Shown here one piece after another: positions 17,356-26,036 of a stretch of DNA of 64,000 nucleotides. Under the pieces are notes generated by a model. That model did not search any database. It was not told where the DNA came from and saw only the letters and a program-made list of their open reading frames with translations. A program made the position numbers and the translations under genes. This DNA is from Xanthobacteraceae bacterium. Lineage in GTDB: Bacteria; Pseudomonadota; Alphaproteobacteria; Rhizobiales; Xanthobacteraceae. Location of the stretch: assembly GCA_022841625.1 (NCBI GenBank), contig JALHRD010000009.1:99645-163644 (forward strand), given 5' to 3'. The first letter of the stretch is position 1; each line of letters opens with the position of its first letter.

Positions 17356-18840
17356 ATGAATGGCGCACATATCGGCCGGTACCGCGTCCTGTTGGGCGTG
17401 GCCTTCGCGGGCTCTGTCGTTGCTTTTCTGACTTTGCCGGGGTTGACGCAGACCCGTCCGCAGGCCCCGCAGATCGGCGATCCGCCGGAAGCCTTGAACA
17501 TGCGGATGGTGGGCCACAACGATCTGCAGGCGCGCACCGCCTATCAGCCCACCATCGTCAAGCAAGGCGGCCGCTACATCGCCTATGTCGGCCACCACGG
17601 CGCCGGCAAAGACAATCCGGCGCCACTCAATGCGTTGAACGGCCAGAAGGAACTCAACGGAACGTCGATCCTGGACGTGACCGATCCCAAGAATCCGGTC
17701 TATCTCGCTCATATCCCGGGCGCGGTCGGCGACGGCGAAGCCGGCGCGGCGCAGATGACACGCATCTGTGACGGCAAGACGCTCGGCAAAGGCGATCCGA
17801 ACAGGTTCTACCTGCTGCGCACTTTTGGCCGCGAAGGCCATGAGATTCACGACGTCACCACCCCAAGCGAGCCGAAGGTGATCTGGCGTCATCTCGGCAT
17901 GAGCGACACCCACAAGAATTATTGGGAGTGCGGCGGCGGCATTGCCTATCTGGTGTCACGTCCGAAAGGTTGGCGCGCCCGGATCGTCGAGGTGTTCGAC
18001 CTCAGCGACCCGTCTAATCCAGTCAAGATCCGAGATTTCGGGCTGGACGGGCAGCAACCCGGCGCAACCGGTGCGGTTCCGGTGACGGTGCATGGCCTGG
18101 TATCGACCGGTTCGAAAGGCAACCGGCTCTATTTGGCCTATGGCACCAATCGCGGCGGCATCCTTCAGATTGTCGATCGCGAAAAGCTCTTGAAAGGGCC
18201 GAAGGAGCCGACCACGGAAAATCTGCTCTACCCGCAGATCGGCCGGCTCGATATGACGCCGCTGGTCGGCGCTCATACCGCGATGCCGCTCGGCCGGATC
18301 AAGATTGAGGAGTTCGCCAAGGACGCCGACAAAGGCGACCGTGAATTCGTGATGATCGTCAACGAGACCTTCCGCGAGGAATGCGGCGAGGCGCGCCAGA
18401 TGGTGTGGTTCGTGGATTCCACCATCGAAAAATATCCGATGGTGGTGTCGAATTGGACGGTGCCGGAAGCCAGCGGAAATTTCTGCACGCGGGGAGGGCG
18501 GTTCGGCGGCCATTCTTCGAATGAAGACATGGGCCCGCCCTATTACCAGAAGCTGACCTTCATCACCTATTTCAATGCCGGGGTTCGCGTGCTCGATGTG
18601 CGCAATCCTTATCAGCCGAAGGAAGTCGCCTATTTCATTCCGCCGATCAGCAAGGCGACGGTGCAGCGTTGTGGCCTGATCGACGGCAAGCAGCGTTGCA
18701 GCAACGCCACCATCCAGAGCAATAATGCCGAGACCGACGACCGCGGCTATATCTATGTCGCGGATCGCTCCAATACCGGCCTGCACATTCTGGAACTGAC
18801 CGGCGAAGCGCGCGCAATCGCAGGCCTGCCGCCGAATTGA
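17356..18840 (+). CDS. Secreted LVIVD-repeat (beta-propeller-like) protein, copy 2
   Basis: This 494-residue protein is a full-length paralogue of the upstream gene, 24 bases away, with near-identical motifs throughout: MVGHNDLQARTAYQPTIVKQGGRYIAYVGHHG, GTSILDVTDPKNPVYLAHIPG, VEVFDLSDPSNPVKIRDFG, YGTNRGGILQIVDREKLLKGPKEPT and the terminal TDDRGYIYVADRSNTGLHILELTGEARAIAGL. A signal peptide covers about residues 1-34. The conserved Cys of copy 1 are matched. Divergence is concentrated in loops, which fits an old tandem duplication with retained fold and perhaps two substrates or a heterodimer. No enzymatic motif is recognised. Confidence 0.85.
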   Translation: MNGAHIGRYRVLLGVAFAGSVVAFLTLPGLTQTRPQAPQIGDPPEALNMRMVGHNDLQARTAYQPTIVKQGGRYIAYVGHHGAGKDNPAPLNALNGQKELNGTSILDVTDPKNPVYLAHIPGAVGDGEAGAAQMTRICDGKTLGKGDPNRFYLLRTFGREGHEIHDVTTPSEPKVIWRHLGMSDTHKNYWECGGGIAYLVSRPKGWRARIVEVFDLSDPSNPVKIRDFGLDGQQPGATGAVPVTVHGLVSTGSKGNRLYLAYGTNRGGILQIVDREKLLKGPKEPTTENLLYPQIGRLDMTPLVGAHTAMPLGRIKIEEFAKDADKGDREFVMIVNETFREECGEARQMVWFVDSTIEKYPMVVSNWTVPEASGNFCTRGGRFGGHSSNEDMGPPYYQKLTFITYFNAGVRVLDVRNPYQPKEVAYFIPPISKATVQRCGLIDGKQRCSNATIQSNNAETDDRGYIYVADRSNTGLHILELTGEARAIAGLPPN

Positions 18841-18927
18841 GCCGATTGACTTAACCTTCGGCTCGGATACCCGCGCGGCAGGTTGTGCGGTCTGCGCGCA
18901 GGCGGCTCCTCCCGCGTGCCCAGGCGC

Positions 18928-18956
18928 GTTTCCGGCTTGCAGGAAGGCCGGAAAAC
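18928..18956 (+). terminator. Possible hairpin after the LVIVD pair
   Basis: GTTTCCGGC (18928-18936) can pair with GCCGGAAAAC (18947-18956) with a one-base bulge. It lies about 90 bases after the second LVIVD stop in an otherwise featureless 212-base gap. No T-run follows, so this is weak. Confidence 0.3.
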
Positions 18957-19052
18957 CCCGAAGATTGCCGACAGTTCGGGGTTCTTCCAGCGATCCTTTT
19001 CGAACACACGTGATCCGCTAAATGGGCCCATAGCGTCGGGAATGAACGAGGC

Positions 19053-20279
19053 ATGAGTACGACGGCAAAGCCGGTTTTGATCGTTGGTGGCGGCATCGGC
19101 GGGCTCGCCACTGCGCTCGCGCTGTCACGCAAGGGCATTGCGGTGCAGGTGCTGGAGCAAGCGCCTGAATTCAAGGAGATCGGCGCCGGCATCCAGCTCG
19201 GCCCCAACGTGTTCCGCATGTTCGAGGTGCTGGGGCTAACCGAAGCGGTTTTTCACTGGGCCGCGTTTCCCGAGAGCCTCGAATTGCGGGATTCGATAAC
19301 CGGCGAAAGCGTGCTCGAACTGAGCATCGCAAAACTGCACGGCCGCTACCGCGCGCCCTATGGCGTCGTGCATCGCGCCGACCTGCTCAACCTCATCCAT
19401 GACGCTTGCAAGCAATCCAACCTGATCAAGCTCGCGACCTCCCAGAAGGTCGTGGCCATCGATGACGACGGTTCCAGCGTCACTGTCCGCACGGAAGCCG
19501 GCGAGACCCACCAGGGCGCAGCGCTGATCGGCTGCGACGGGCTCTGGTCGACGGTCCGCGAAAAGATCGTCGGTGACGGCAAGCCCGTCGTGTCCGGTCA
19601 CATCGCCTATCGCGCCGTGCTGCCAACCGCCGAATGGCCGAAGGAATACCGTCTGCCAAAAATGGTGATCTGGTGCGGCGACAAGACCCATCTGGTTCAC
19701 TACCCGCTGCGGCGCGGCGAGTTGTTCAACCTAGTCGCCGTGTTCCATTCCGATCGGTACGAGGAGGGTTGGGACACCTATGGCGACCCGGCCGAACTGC
19801 ACGAGCGCTTCGCCGAGAAATGCGAGCCGGTGCGCACGCTGCTGAGCAAGATTAACGCCTGGAAAATGTGGGTGCTGTGCGATCGCCCGCCGATCAAAAA
19901 TTGGACCAAGGGCCGCATCACGCTGCTCGGCGACGCCGCCCATCCGATGCTGCAATACCTCGCGCAGGGCGGCAACATGGCGATCGAGGACGCGGTCTGC
20001 CTGGCTATACAGATCGAAGCCAGCGGCGGCGACTACGCGGCGGCGTTCCAAAAATACCAGCAGCTTCGTTATCTGCGCACCGCGCGCGTGCAAATCATGG
20101 CGCGGGTCTATGGCGAAATCTACCACGCCAACGCGGTGGTGCGCGAACTGCGCAACAAGGTGTTGCGCGAATGGATGGCGCAGGGCGGCGTCGACATGTC
20201 GTGGCTCTACGGCGATCAGCCGGAGCTGCCCTATGTCGATAATGTGCCGCTGCCGCCGCCGACACGGTTGACGGACTGA
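19053..20279 (+). CDS. FAD-dependent aromatic monooxygenase, 3-hydroxybenzoate 6-hydroxylase-like
   Basis: The 408-residue enzyme belongs to the class A flavoprotein hydroxylases, which use NAD(P)H and O2 to hydroxylate aromatic acids. Visible motifs are the FAD Rossmann site VLIVGGGIGGLATALALS (residues 8-25), GCDGLWSTVR (the DG motif, near 162-171), and GRITLLGDAAHPMLQYLAQGGNMAIEDA (the GD motif, near 287-314). The GAGIQLGPNVFRMFEVLGL and QYLAQGGNMAIEDA stretches are closest to 3-hydroxybenzoate 6-hydroxylases and salicylate hydroxylases. It is soluble and full length. It lies downstream of the molybdenum hydroxylase and LVIVD genes on the same strand, hinting at aromatic catabolism. The exact substrate is not established. 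Confidence 0.88.
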   Translation: MSTTAKPVLIVGGGIGGLATALALSRKGIAVQVLEQAPEFKEIGAGIQLGPNVFRMFEVLGLTEAVFHWAAFPESLELRDSITGESVLELSIAKLHGRYRAPYGVVHRADLLNLIHDACKQSNLIKLATSQKVVAIDDDGSSVTVRTEAGETHQGAALIGCDGLWSTVREKIVGDGKPVVSGHIAYRAVLPTAEWPKEYRLPKMVIWCGDKTHLVHYPLRRGELFNLVAVFHSDRYEEGWDTYGDPAELHERFAEKCEPVRTLLSKINAWKMWVLCDRPPIKNWTKGRITLLGDAAHPMLQYLAQGGNMAIEDAVCLAIQIEASGGDYAAAFQKYQQLRYLRTARVQIMARVYGEIYHANAVVRELRNKVLREWMAQGGVDMSWLYGDQPELPYVDNVPLPPPTRLTD

Positions 20280-20319
20280 GCGGCGCCCGACCGTATTTCG
20301 TTATGTAATGTCGATGTAA

Positions 20320-20335
20320 TGTTTCACGTGAAACT
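20320..20335. promoter_or_regulatory. parS-like ParB-binding site
   Basis: TGTTTCACGTGAAACT contains the complete 14-base palindrome GTTTCACGTGAAAC and matches 15 of 16 positions of the bacterial parS consensus TGTTTCACGTGAAACA. It sits in an unusually AT-rich gap of about 180 bases. parS is the loading site for the ParB CTPase in chromosome segregation. No parAB genes are in the window. Confidence 0.75.
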
Positions 20336-20362
20336 GAGTAGTGTCATTTAACGCAACGTAAG

Positions 20363-20379
20363 GCACTTTAATAAAGTGC
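20363..20379. repeat. Short perfect inverted repeat, operator-like
   Basis: GCACTTT (20363-20369) and AAAGTGC (20373-20379) flank a three-base centre. It lies between the parS-like site and the next gene within the AT-rich gap, where a regulator could bind. It could also be incidental in AT-rich sequence. Confidence 0.4.
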
Positions 20380-20498
20380 ATTAAATAATTGATAATAAAC
20401 AAAATAATGCGAGACAGCACGTTATCATTTCTGCATGTATCTATATCGTCATTAATAACAACTTGACCAATACTTGCACGTCGCCTATTGAGACGGCC

Positions 20499-21074
20499 AT
20501 GTTAACGTTAATTGATGGGGCTATGGCCGTGGACCAGGGATCGGAACGCGACCCGAAGCGCGAATTAGAATTGATGCGTTCGATCTACCAGGACTTGCAG
20601 CCGTTGTCGGATGCGGGGCGGCGGCATGTGTTGACATGGGTCGCCGAGGCCCATGGCGTGCCGGGTTTGGGCGCCAACGCCACGACGGAACGGCGCCCGG
20701 CCGATCAAGACGTGGCGGACGGCGGCGATGGTGTTGGTAGTACGCGGTTCAAGGCGTTCGCCGATCTCTACGATGCGGCCGGCGCGACCACCAATGCGCA
20801 GCGCGCGCTGATCGCCGGTTATTGGTTGCAGCAGTGCCAGGGCCAGGACGGTTTTGTGGCGATGGACGCCAACAATCTGCTCAAAAATGCCGGTGCCAAT
20901 CTCGCCAACATCACCATGGCGTTCGACGGCCTGATCAATACCAATCCGCGGCAGGTGTTGCAGCTGCGCAAAAACGGCAAAACCGCCCAAGGCCGCAAGC
21001 AGTACAAGCTCACGCTCGCGGGCGCCCGCGCGGTCGAACGGATGATCCGCGGCGGGCAGGGCAGCGGGGCGTGA
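20499..21074 (+). CDS. Protein of unknown function next to tRNA-Lys
   Basis: The reading frame is open from a TTG at 20463; I take ATG 20499 (191 residues), but ATG 20523 is also possible because no convincing ribosome site decides it. The protein is soluble. The N-terminal part is acidic; a central segment reads FADLYDAAGATTNAQRALIAGYWLQQCQGQDGF, and the C-terminus (VLQLRKNGKTAQGRKQYKLTLAGARAVERMI) looks like a basic winged-helix or nucleic-acid-binding end. I have seen similar C-terminal patterns in proteins of unknown function. The upstream gap is strikingly AT-rich compared with neighbours, so the gene may be acquired. No function is proposed. Confidence 0.6.
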   Translation: MLTLIDGAMAVDQGSERDPKRELELMRSIYQDLQPLSDAGRRHVLTWVAEAHGVPGLGANATTERRPADQDVADGGDGVGSTRFKAFADLYDAAGATTNAQRALIAGYWLQQCQGQDGFVAMDANNLLKNAGANLANITMAFDGLINTNPRQVLQLRKNGKTAQGRKQYKLTLAGARAVERMIRGGQGSGA

Positions 21075-21168
21075 GTTGGAGCGTGCGCAATTGATGGCCG
21101 CGCGCCGCAGCCAACCCATTGTCGCACAATGCTGCGAACGTCGTCGTGGCGGACATCGCGAAAATTTT

Positions 21169-21243
21169 TGGTGAGCCCGGATGGTATCGAACCATCGACC
21201 TACTGATTAAAAGTCAGTTGCTCTACCACTGAGCTACGGGCCC
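21169..21243 (-). tRNA. tRNA-Lys (anticodon UUU)
   Basis: On the minus strand the sequence folds as a full cloverleaf: acceptor GGGCCCG pairs with CGGGCTC, D-arm TAGCTCAGTGGTAGAGCA, anticodon arm ACTGA-CTTTTAA-TCAGT with TTT at positions 34-36, and T-arm GATGG-TTCGATA-CCATC. A is the discriminator base and the 3' CCA is encoded (plus-strand TGG at 21169-21171). Length is 75 bases. It lies in the gap between two plus-strand genes. Confidence 0.96.
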
Positions 21244-21437
21244 CCAATAAGCCGCTGTGTAGGGGGAGCAACCGCGATGGTCAATAGCGCAGGTCCCGGC
21301 GCAGGCGGCGGGAATTTCCGTTAAAGTGCTGCGCTGTATAGGAAAAAACGCTGGCCGACGGTCCCGGAATGGCGCTGTCAAATTTCGGGCGCTGCGCCTA
21401 TGTTTCGGGTCGCCAGATGATCCGGAGGAGCGCACCG

Positions 21438-22610
21438 ATGCCGATTGTGAACCGCATTGCAGCCCTGCATGGCGACATTACCGAATGGCGGCGGGATTTT
21501 CATGCGCATCCGGAGTTGCTTTATGACGTGCACCGCACCGCCGCCGCGGTTGCCGATAAGCTCAAGAGCTTCGGTTGCGACGAGGTGGTGACCGGAATCG
21601 GCCGAACCGGCGTGGTCGGCGTGATCCGCGGCAGAAAGCCGGCGCAGGGCGCGATAAAAGCGATCGGGCTGCGCGCCGATATGGACGCGCTGCCAATCAC
21701 CGAAGCCACCAATGCGCCCTATCAATCGACCGTGCCCGGCAAAATGCACGCCTGCGGCCATGACGGCCATACCGCGATGCTACTGGGGGCCGCGCGCTAT
21801 CTCGCCGAGACCCGCAATTTCGCCGGCGACGCGGTGGTGATTTTTCAGCCGGCCGAGGAAGGCGGCGCCGGCGGCAAGGCGATGATCCAGGACGGCATGA
21901 TGGAGCGCTTCGGCATCGGCGAGGTCTACGGCATGCATAATTATCCGGGCCTGCCGGTCGGTGCTTTTGCGCTGCGGAGCGGCCCCTTGATGGCGGCGGC
22001 CGATCATCTGACCATTGGCATCGAGGGCGTCGGCGGCCACGCCGCCCGGCCGCATTTGTCGGTCGATACCGTGCTGGTCGGCGCGGAAATCGTCAGCCAG
22101 TTGCAATCGATCGTGGCGCGCAATGTCGATCCGCTGCAGTCGGCGGTGATTTCAATTTGCATGTTTCATGCCGGCAATGCCGACAATGTCATTCCGCAAA
22201 CCGCGCAGCTCAATGGCACCGCCCGCAGTCTCACGCCGGCGGTGCAGGATCTCCTGGAACGCCGAATCCGCGAAGTGGTCGAAGGCATTGCGCGCCTGCA
22301 TGGAGCCAAGGCGACGCTCGACTACCAGCGCAACTATCCGGTGCTGCGCAACCATGAACGGCAGGCGGGTTTTGCCGCCGAAGTCGCGGGGCAGGTGGTC
22401 GGCGCCGATAAGGTCGATACCGCGGTCGCTCCGGTGATGGGCGCGGAGGATTTCTCATTCATGCTGGAATCCCGGCCGGGCGCGTTCATCTTTGTCGGCA
22501 ACGGCAACAGCGCGGGGCTGCACCATCCAGCCTATGACTTCAATGACGAGGTCATTCCAATCGGCACGTCATATTGGGTCAAACTGGTGGAGACCGCGCT
22601 GCCGGCCTAG
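21438..22610 (+). CDS. M20 family amidohydrolase (hippurate hydrolase-like)
   Basis: This 390-residue metallopeptidase-family enzyme would hydrolyse N-acyl amino acids or related amides in the cytoplasm. Metal-binding motifs are present: HACGHDGHTAM (near residue 103), the catalytic EEGG (near 139) in FQPAEEGGAGGKAMI, the MHNYPGLPVG block (near 167), and HAARPH in the dimerisation (lid) domain, with a C-terminal APVMGAEDFSFML. ATG 21438 is chosen because CCGGAGGA precedes it; the frame is open further up to 21369. It stands alone on its strand between the tRNA and a minus-strand small gene. The substrate is unknown. Confidence 0.9.
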   Translation: MPIVNRIAALHGDITEWRRDFHAHPELLYDVHRTAAAVADKLKSFGCDEVVTGIGRTGVVGVIRGRKPAQGAIKAIGLRADMDALPITEATNAPYQSTVPGKMHACGHDGHTAMLLGAARYLAETRNFAGDAVVIFQPAEEGGAGGKAMIQDGMMERFGIGEVYGMHNYPGLPVGAFALRSGPLMAAADHLTIGIEGVGGHAARPHLSVDTVLVGAEIVSQLQSIVARNVDPLQSAVISICMFHAGNADNVIPQTAQLNGTARSLTPAVQDLLERRIREVVEGIARLHGAKATLDYQRNYPVLRNHERQAGFAAEVAGQVVGADKVDTAVAPVMGAEDFSFMLESRPGAFIFVGNGNSAGLHHPAYDFNDEVIPIGTSYWVKLVETALPA

Positions 22611-22633
22611 TGCCTCGACGGCACCAGACCCCG

Positions 22634-22891
22634 TTAGATTTCCTCCGGCTCGATCTCGATCACCAGATCGTATTGCGCGCGCAGGTGCGTGACCGTGTCG
22701 TCACAGATCGTGGCGCAGACAGCGGGAACGCCGCCGCCGGCGGCATTGATGTGGCTGATCTCCCAATTCGAATCCGCGCGCGCGGCTTGCGAAACCGTGA
22801 CCGCGCTGATCGCGTTGCAGGCGGCGCAATGGCGCAGTTCGTTGAGGATAGCGCGTTCGAGTTCGGGCGCGGTCTTGAGGGTCTTGGTCAT
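22634..22891 (-). CDS. Small cysteine-pair protein of unknown function
   Basis: The 85-residue product has a short helix-like N-terminus with a C-x-x-C pair (LRHCAACNAISAVTV, residues 20-34), a second Cys pair further on (VCATICDD), and an acidic end (YDLVIEIEPEEI). It resembles short conserved proteins seen in Bradyrhizobium-type genomes that start with MTKTL and carry an ELR-C-x-x-C stretch; none has an assigned role that I know of. No signal peptide is visible. Its upstream region contains a triple tandem repeat. It is convergent with the amidohydrolase gene. Confidence 0.65.
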   Translation of the reverse strand: MTKTLKTAPELERAILNELRHCAACNAISAVTVSQAARADSNWEISHINAAGGGVPAVCATICDDTVTHLRAQYDLVIEIEPEEI

Positions 22892-22899
22892 GGTCGAGG

Positions 22900-22951
22900 T
22901 TCGCTACACCAATCCTTCGATACACCAAGCCTTTTCGATACACCAAGCGTT
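22900..22951. repeat. Three tandem copies of a 16-18 base repeat
   Basis: TTCGCTACACCAATCC (22900-22915), TTCGATACACCAAGCCTT (22916-22933) and TTCGATACACCAAGCGTT (22934-22951) lie head to tail, just upstream of the start of the minus-strand small gene. The last two differ at one or two bases. This looks like recent slippage duplication. Confidence 0.75.
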
Positions 22952-23045
22952 GGCGTCTGGCGCCCATCGTTTTGCGCGCTCGGCCAGAACAACATCGCCC
23001 GCTATCAAGGCGGGCGATGCAGCACAGATGTCGTCGACGCTCGCG

Positions 23046-25832
23046 CTATTGTACGGTCTCGACACGATTTTCAGCTGGCACCTGGGCCGGCGTTTCGGCG
23101 GCGGGCCGTGGCAGGGTATCCACCACTTTCGCCTCGACATGGCGCCAATAGGCGAATTCGTTAAAGCGCGAGCCTTCCAGCGCCGCGATTGCAACCGCGG
23201 CAATGAATGGAATGCTTTGCACCACCAGAACCGCGGCGAAGATGTTGAGTTCCACGATCTGCTTGTGGTTCATCATCACGACCAGGATCGCGCTTGCCAG
23301 CAGCAGCGTCGCCAGCACCGCTTCCCAGAAGGCCGCGAAATCCGGGCCGCGACCGGTCGTGCCGCCCTTGGCGGTGCGGGTGAAGGGAATGCTTTCCTTC
23401 CAGATGCCGTAGGCGATGGCGCGCGCCACCGTCCATTGCACCGACATCGCGGCGATCACGGCGCCCGCCATTTGCGTGAGCGAGATCGACACGCGCAGCC
23501 GGTACAGCGCTACGAAATGCAGAAGTGAAACCGCGAATGCTGCCAGAATTGGAATGGTGAGGATTTTGTCCGGGATCGCGATATCGAGAAACACGATGAC
23601 CGGCACCCAGAGCAGGTTGAGGATAGCGACCACCACGCCAAGCGATTCCGCGCCAAGCCAGTTCAACCAGCCGAGCGCGTATTCGCGCTTCTGATCGCGC
23701 GTCAGCCCGCACGCGCGCGGCAGTAATTGACGCCAATGGTTGCGCAGGATTTGGAATCCGCCATAAGCCCAACGATAGCGCTGCTTCTTGAACGCCTCGA
23801 AGGTGTCGGGCAGCAGGCCGTGGCCGTAGCGGCGGTTGGTGTAATGCACCTGCCAGCCCTGCTCCAAAAGGGTGAGGCCAAGGTCGGTGTCCTCGACAAT
23901 GGTATGGCTTGACCAGCTTCCGGCGCTCGCGATGGCGGTGCGGCGGATCAGGCACATGGTGCCATGCACGATGATGGCGTTGGCCTCGTTGCGTTGGACC
24001 ATGCCGATGTCAAAGAAGCCGGCATATTCGCCGTTCATGGCGGCATGCATGATGGTGCGGTCGCCGTCGCGGTGATCCTGCGGCGATTGCACCATGCCGA
24101 CGCGGCTGTCCGAGAAATACGGCACCAGATCCTTCAGCCATTCGGGCCGCACGACATAATCAGCGTCGATCACGCCGATGACCTCGGCGTCGTCTGCGGT
24201 GTGAGCGAGCGCTAGCCGCAAGGCGCCGGCCTTGTAGCCTTCGAGATTATTGACATTGATGAATTTGAAGCGCTCGCCCAGCGTCCGGCAATGTTCCTCG
24301 ATCGGCTGCCAATAGGCCTGATCGGGCGTGTTGTTGATGACAACCACGCATTCAAAGTTCGGGTATTCGAGCCGCGCCACCGCATCGAGCGTGAGCTTGA
24401 GCATTTCCGGCGGCTCTTTGTAGGCCGGCACATGGATTGAAACCTTGGGCGCGTAGCCGTCAACGCTCGGGGCCGGCGCGGCGATCAGCCGACGCGGCGC
24501 GCGACCAAACGCAATCGCTGCGATTTCCTCGATCCGCGCCAGCGCAATCAGCACTAGCGGGATCAGCAGCAGAATGCCAAAGCCGAGCGCGAAGGCGGCG
24601 CCTGGAACAAAATAGTGCCCGTTCCAAAATGCGAAGATCACGGCAAACCAGGCGCCGACGACGTTGAACGCCACGGCCAGGGTGGTTGCCTCGCCAACGG
24701 TCGAATGCGGCTTTGCCAGGATGGTCAGCGAAAGCAGCAGGCCCAGCAGCATGGCGAGGCCCGCGAGCTTCCAATGGTCGGGATCGCTGATTGGGCCGGT
24801 CCAGGCGAATTTCGCCGTCCGTGCCGCATCGAACAGTCCCCAATAGGCGCCGACGCCGCCTTCGAAGGTCTTCCAGGGCTGATCAATCGCTTCGATAATG
24901 TTATAGTCGATGCCATGAAACTCAGCGCGCGCCAGGAATTCGCGGATCACCAGCGCTTGTTCGATGCGGCCGGGAACCGCCCGTTCATGGTTGTATCCGC
25001 CGCTCGGCCAGCCGAATTCGGCAATAACAATACGTTTGCCGTCATAGAGGGTCCGCATATCGGCATAAATTTTGATGGTGTGGTCGACCGCCTGATGGAG
25101 TGCCTGCTTGTCCCAATACGGCAGGATGTGCACGGCGATGAAATCGACCGCTGAAGCCAGTTTACGAGCGACTGCGCGCTTTCTTTCGGCGATGGCGCGG
25201 TCTTCCTCGCTGCCATTCCTGAGTTCTTCGTCCTTTATAAGCCAGACGTCCCAAGTTTCACCGGTAGTAACCGGTACCGGACTTTGTCGCTTCACGCGCT
25301 GGATGATGGGGATCAGTCTGGCGACGCTCAGTTCCTTCAGTTCCTGATCTTGCTCTTTGCGCGTTTTTCCCTGCAGCGTCGAGCGCAGCGCATTCACATC
25401 GCCGATGAGATCAAGACGTAGCGTTGTCTCGTTGCCGACCACGATTGCGTTAACGTTGCTGTGGCGCCGCGCCAGACCAATCGCGGCGGCGATCTCGCGC
25501 TCATTGCGTGCTTCGTCTGTACCGAGCCAGATGCCGACGGTGACCTTCAACCCGAATTCATTGGCGATACCCGGAATGAGTTCGAGGCCGCCGGTCGATG
25601 AATAGGTGCGGATGGACCGGGTATAGGAACTCAGCAGCTTAAGGTCCGCGCGAATCTGCTGCGCCGTCGGCCGGTCGCCATTGTCGGGATGTTGCGATCG
25701 CGCGTAGGGCGAATAGGAAACGCTGGCGAGCTGGTCGTTGACGTCAGGCGCCGCGTGTTGCCGGTGGAGCAGAGCCCACACGCCGGCATGCACGCACGTG
25801 ACGAGCGCGACGACCGCAACGACGACTTTCAT
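23046..25832 (-). CDS. ndvB: NdvB-like beta-(1,3)-glucan synthase (GH17-GT2 fusion)
   Basis: This 928-residue inner-membrane protein (about 103 kDa) starts at ATG 25832; an upstream in-frame start would add 14 unlikely residues. After a signal-anchor (residues 4-22) comes a periplasmic GH17-like glucanase/transglycosylase domain with VVGNET and IAEFGWPSGG carrying the two family catalytic Glu. Two membrane segments near 370-440 lead to a GT2 domain: HVPAYKEP, VIDADYV, VEDTDLG and the acceptor motif QRYRW. Several more membrane segments follow. The architecture and size match Bradyrhizobium NdvB, which polymerises UDP-glucose to periplasmic beta-glucan. A GH17-like ndvC gene lies divergently and an ndvD-like gene lies upstream. 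Confidence 0.85.
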   Translation of the reverse strand: MKVVVAVVALVTCVHAGVWALLHRQHAAPDVNDQLASVSYSPYARSQHPDNGDRPTAQQIRADLKLLSSYTRSIRTYSSTGGLELIPGIANEFGLKVTVGIWLGTDEARNEREIAAAIGLARRHSNVNAIVVGNETTLRLDLIGDVNALRSTLQGKTRKEQDQELKELSVARLIPIIQRVKRQSPVPVTTGETWDVWLIKDEELRNGSEEDRAIAERKRAVARKLASAVDFIAVHILPYWDKQALHQAVDHTIKIYADMRTLYDGKRIVIAEFGWPSGGYNHERAVPGRIEQALVIREFLARAEFHGIDYNIIEAIDQPWKTFEGGVGAYWGLFDAARTAKFAWTGPISDPDHWKLAGLAMLLGLLLSLTILAKPHSTVGEATTLAVAFNVVGAWFAVIFAFWNGHYFVPGAAFALGFGILLLIPLVLIALARIEEIAAIAFGRAPRRLIAAPAPSVDGYAPKVSIHVPAYKEPPEMLKLTLDAVARLEYPNFECVVVINNTPDQAYWQPIEEHCRTLGERFKFINVNNLEGYKAGALRLALAHTADDAEVIGVIDADYVVRPEWLKDLVPYFSDSRVGMVQSPQDHRDGDRTIMHAAMNGEYAGFFDIGMVQRNEANAIIVHGTMCLIRRTAIASAGSWSSHTIVEDTDLGLTLLEQGWQVHYTNRRYGHGLLPDTFEAFKKQRYRWAYGGFQILRNHWRQLLPRACGLTRDQKREYALGWLNWLGAESLGVVVAILNLLWVPVIVFLDIAIPDKILTIPILAAFAVSLLHFVALYRLRVSISLTQMAGAVIAAMSVQWTVARAIAYGIWKESIPFTRTAKGGTTGRGPDFAAFWEAVLATLLLASAILVVMMNHKQIVELNIFAAVLVVQSIPFIAAVAIAALEGSRFNEFAYWRHVEAKVVDTLPRPAAETPAQVPAENRVETVQ

Positions 25833-26036
25833 GGAAGTGCAACCACCCGGGCAAAAATCGGCGCCCGAACCCATCCCCCCAAGGTCAACTAAGACCGTGC
25901 ACCACGGTACATTAGCCGGAGGTGATCGATCAAGTAATTAGCTGTGGCGGCGAATCCAAGGCGGAGAAAGCTGTGTGCAAAAAATGTTCTGTGTAAACTT
26001 TACCGCGCAATCTGAACGGCCGTACAGATTAACCGA

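Noticed and set aside
24437..25347. Plus-strand frames over the ndvB-like gene
   Set aside because: They are antisense to a long, motif-rich glycosyltransferase gene and contain no recognisable domain.
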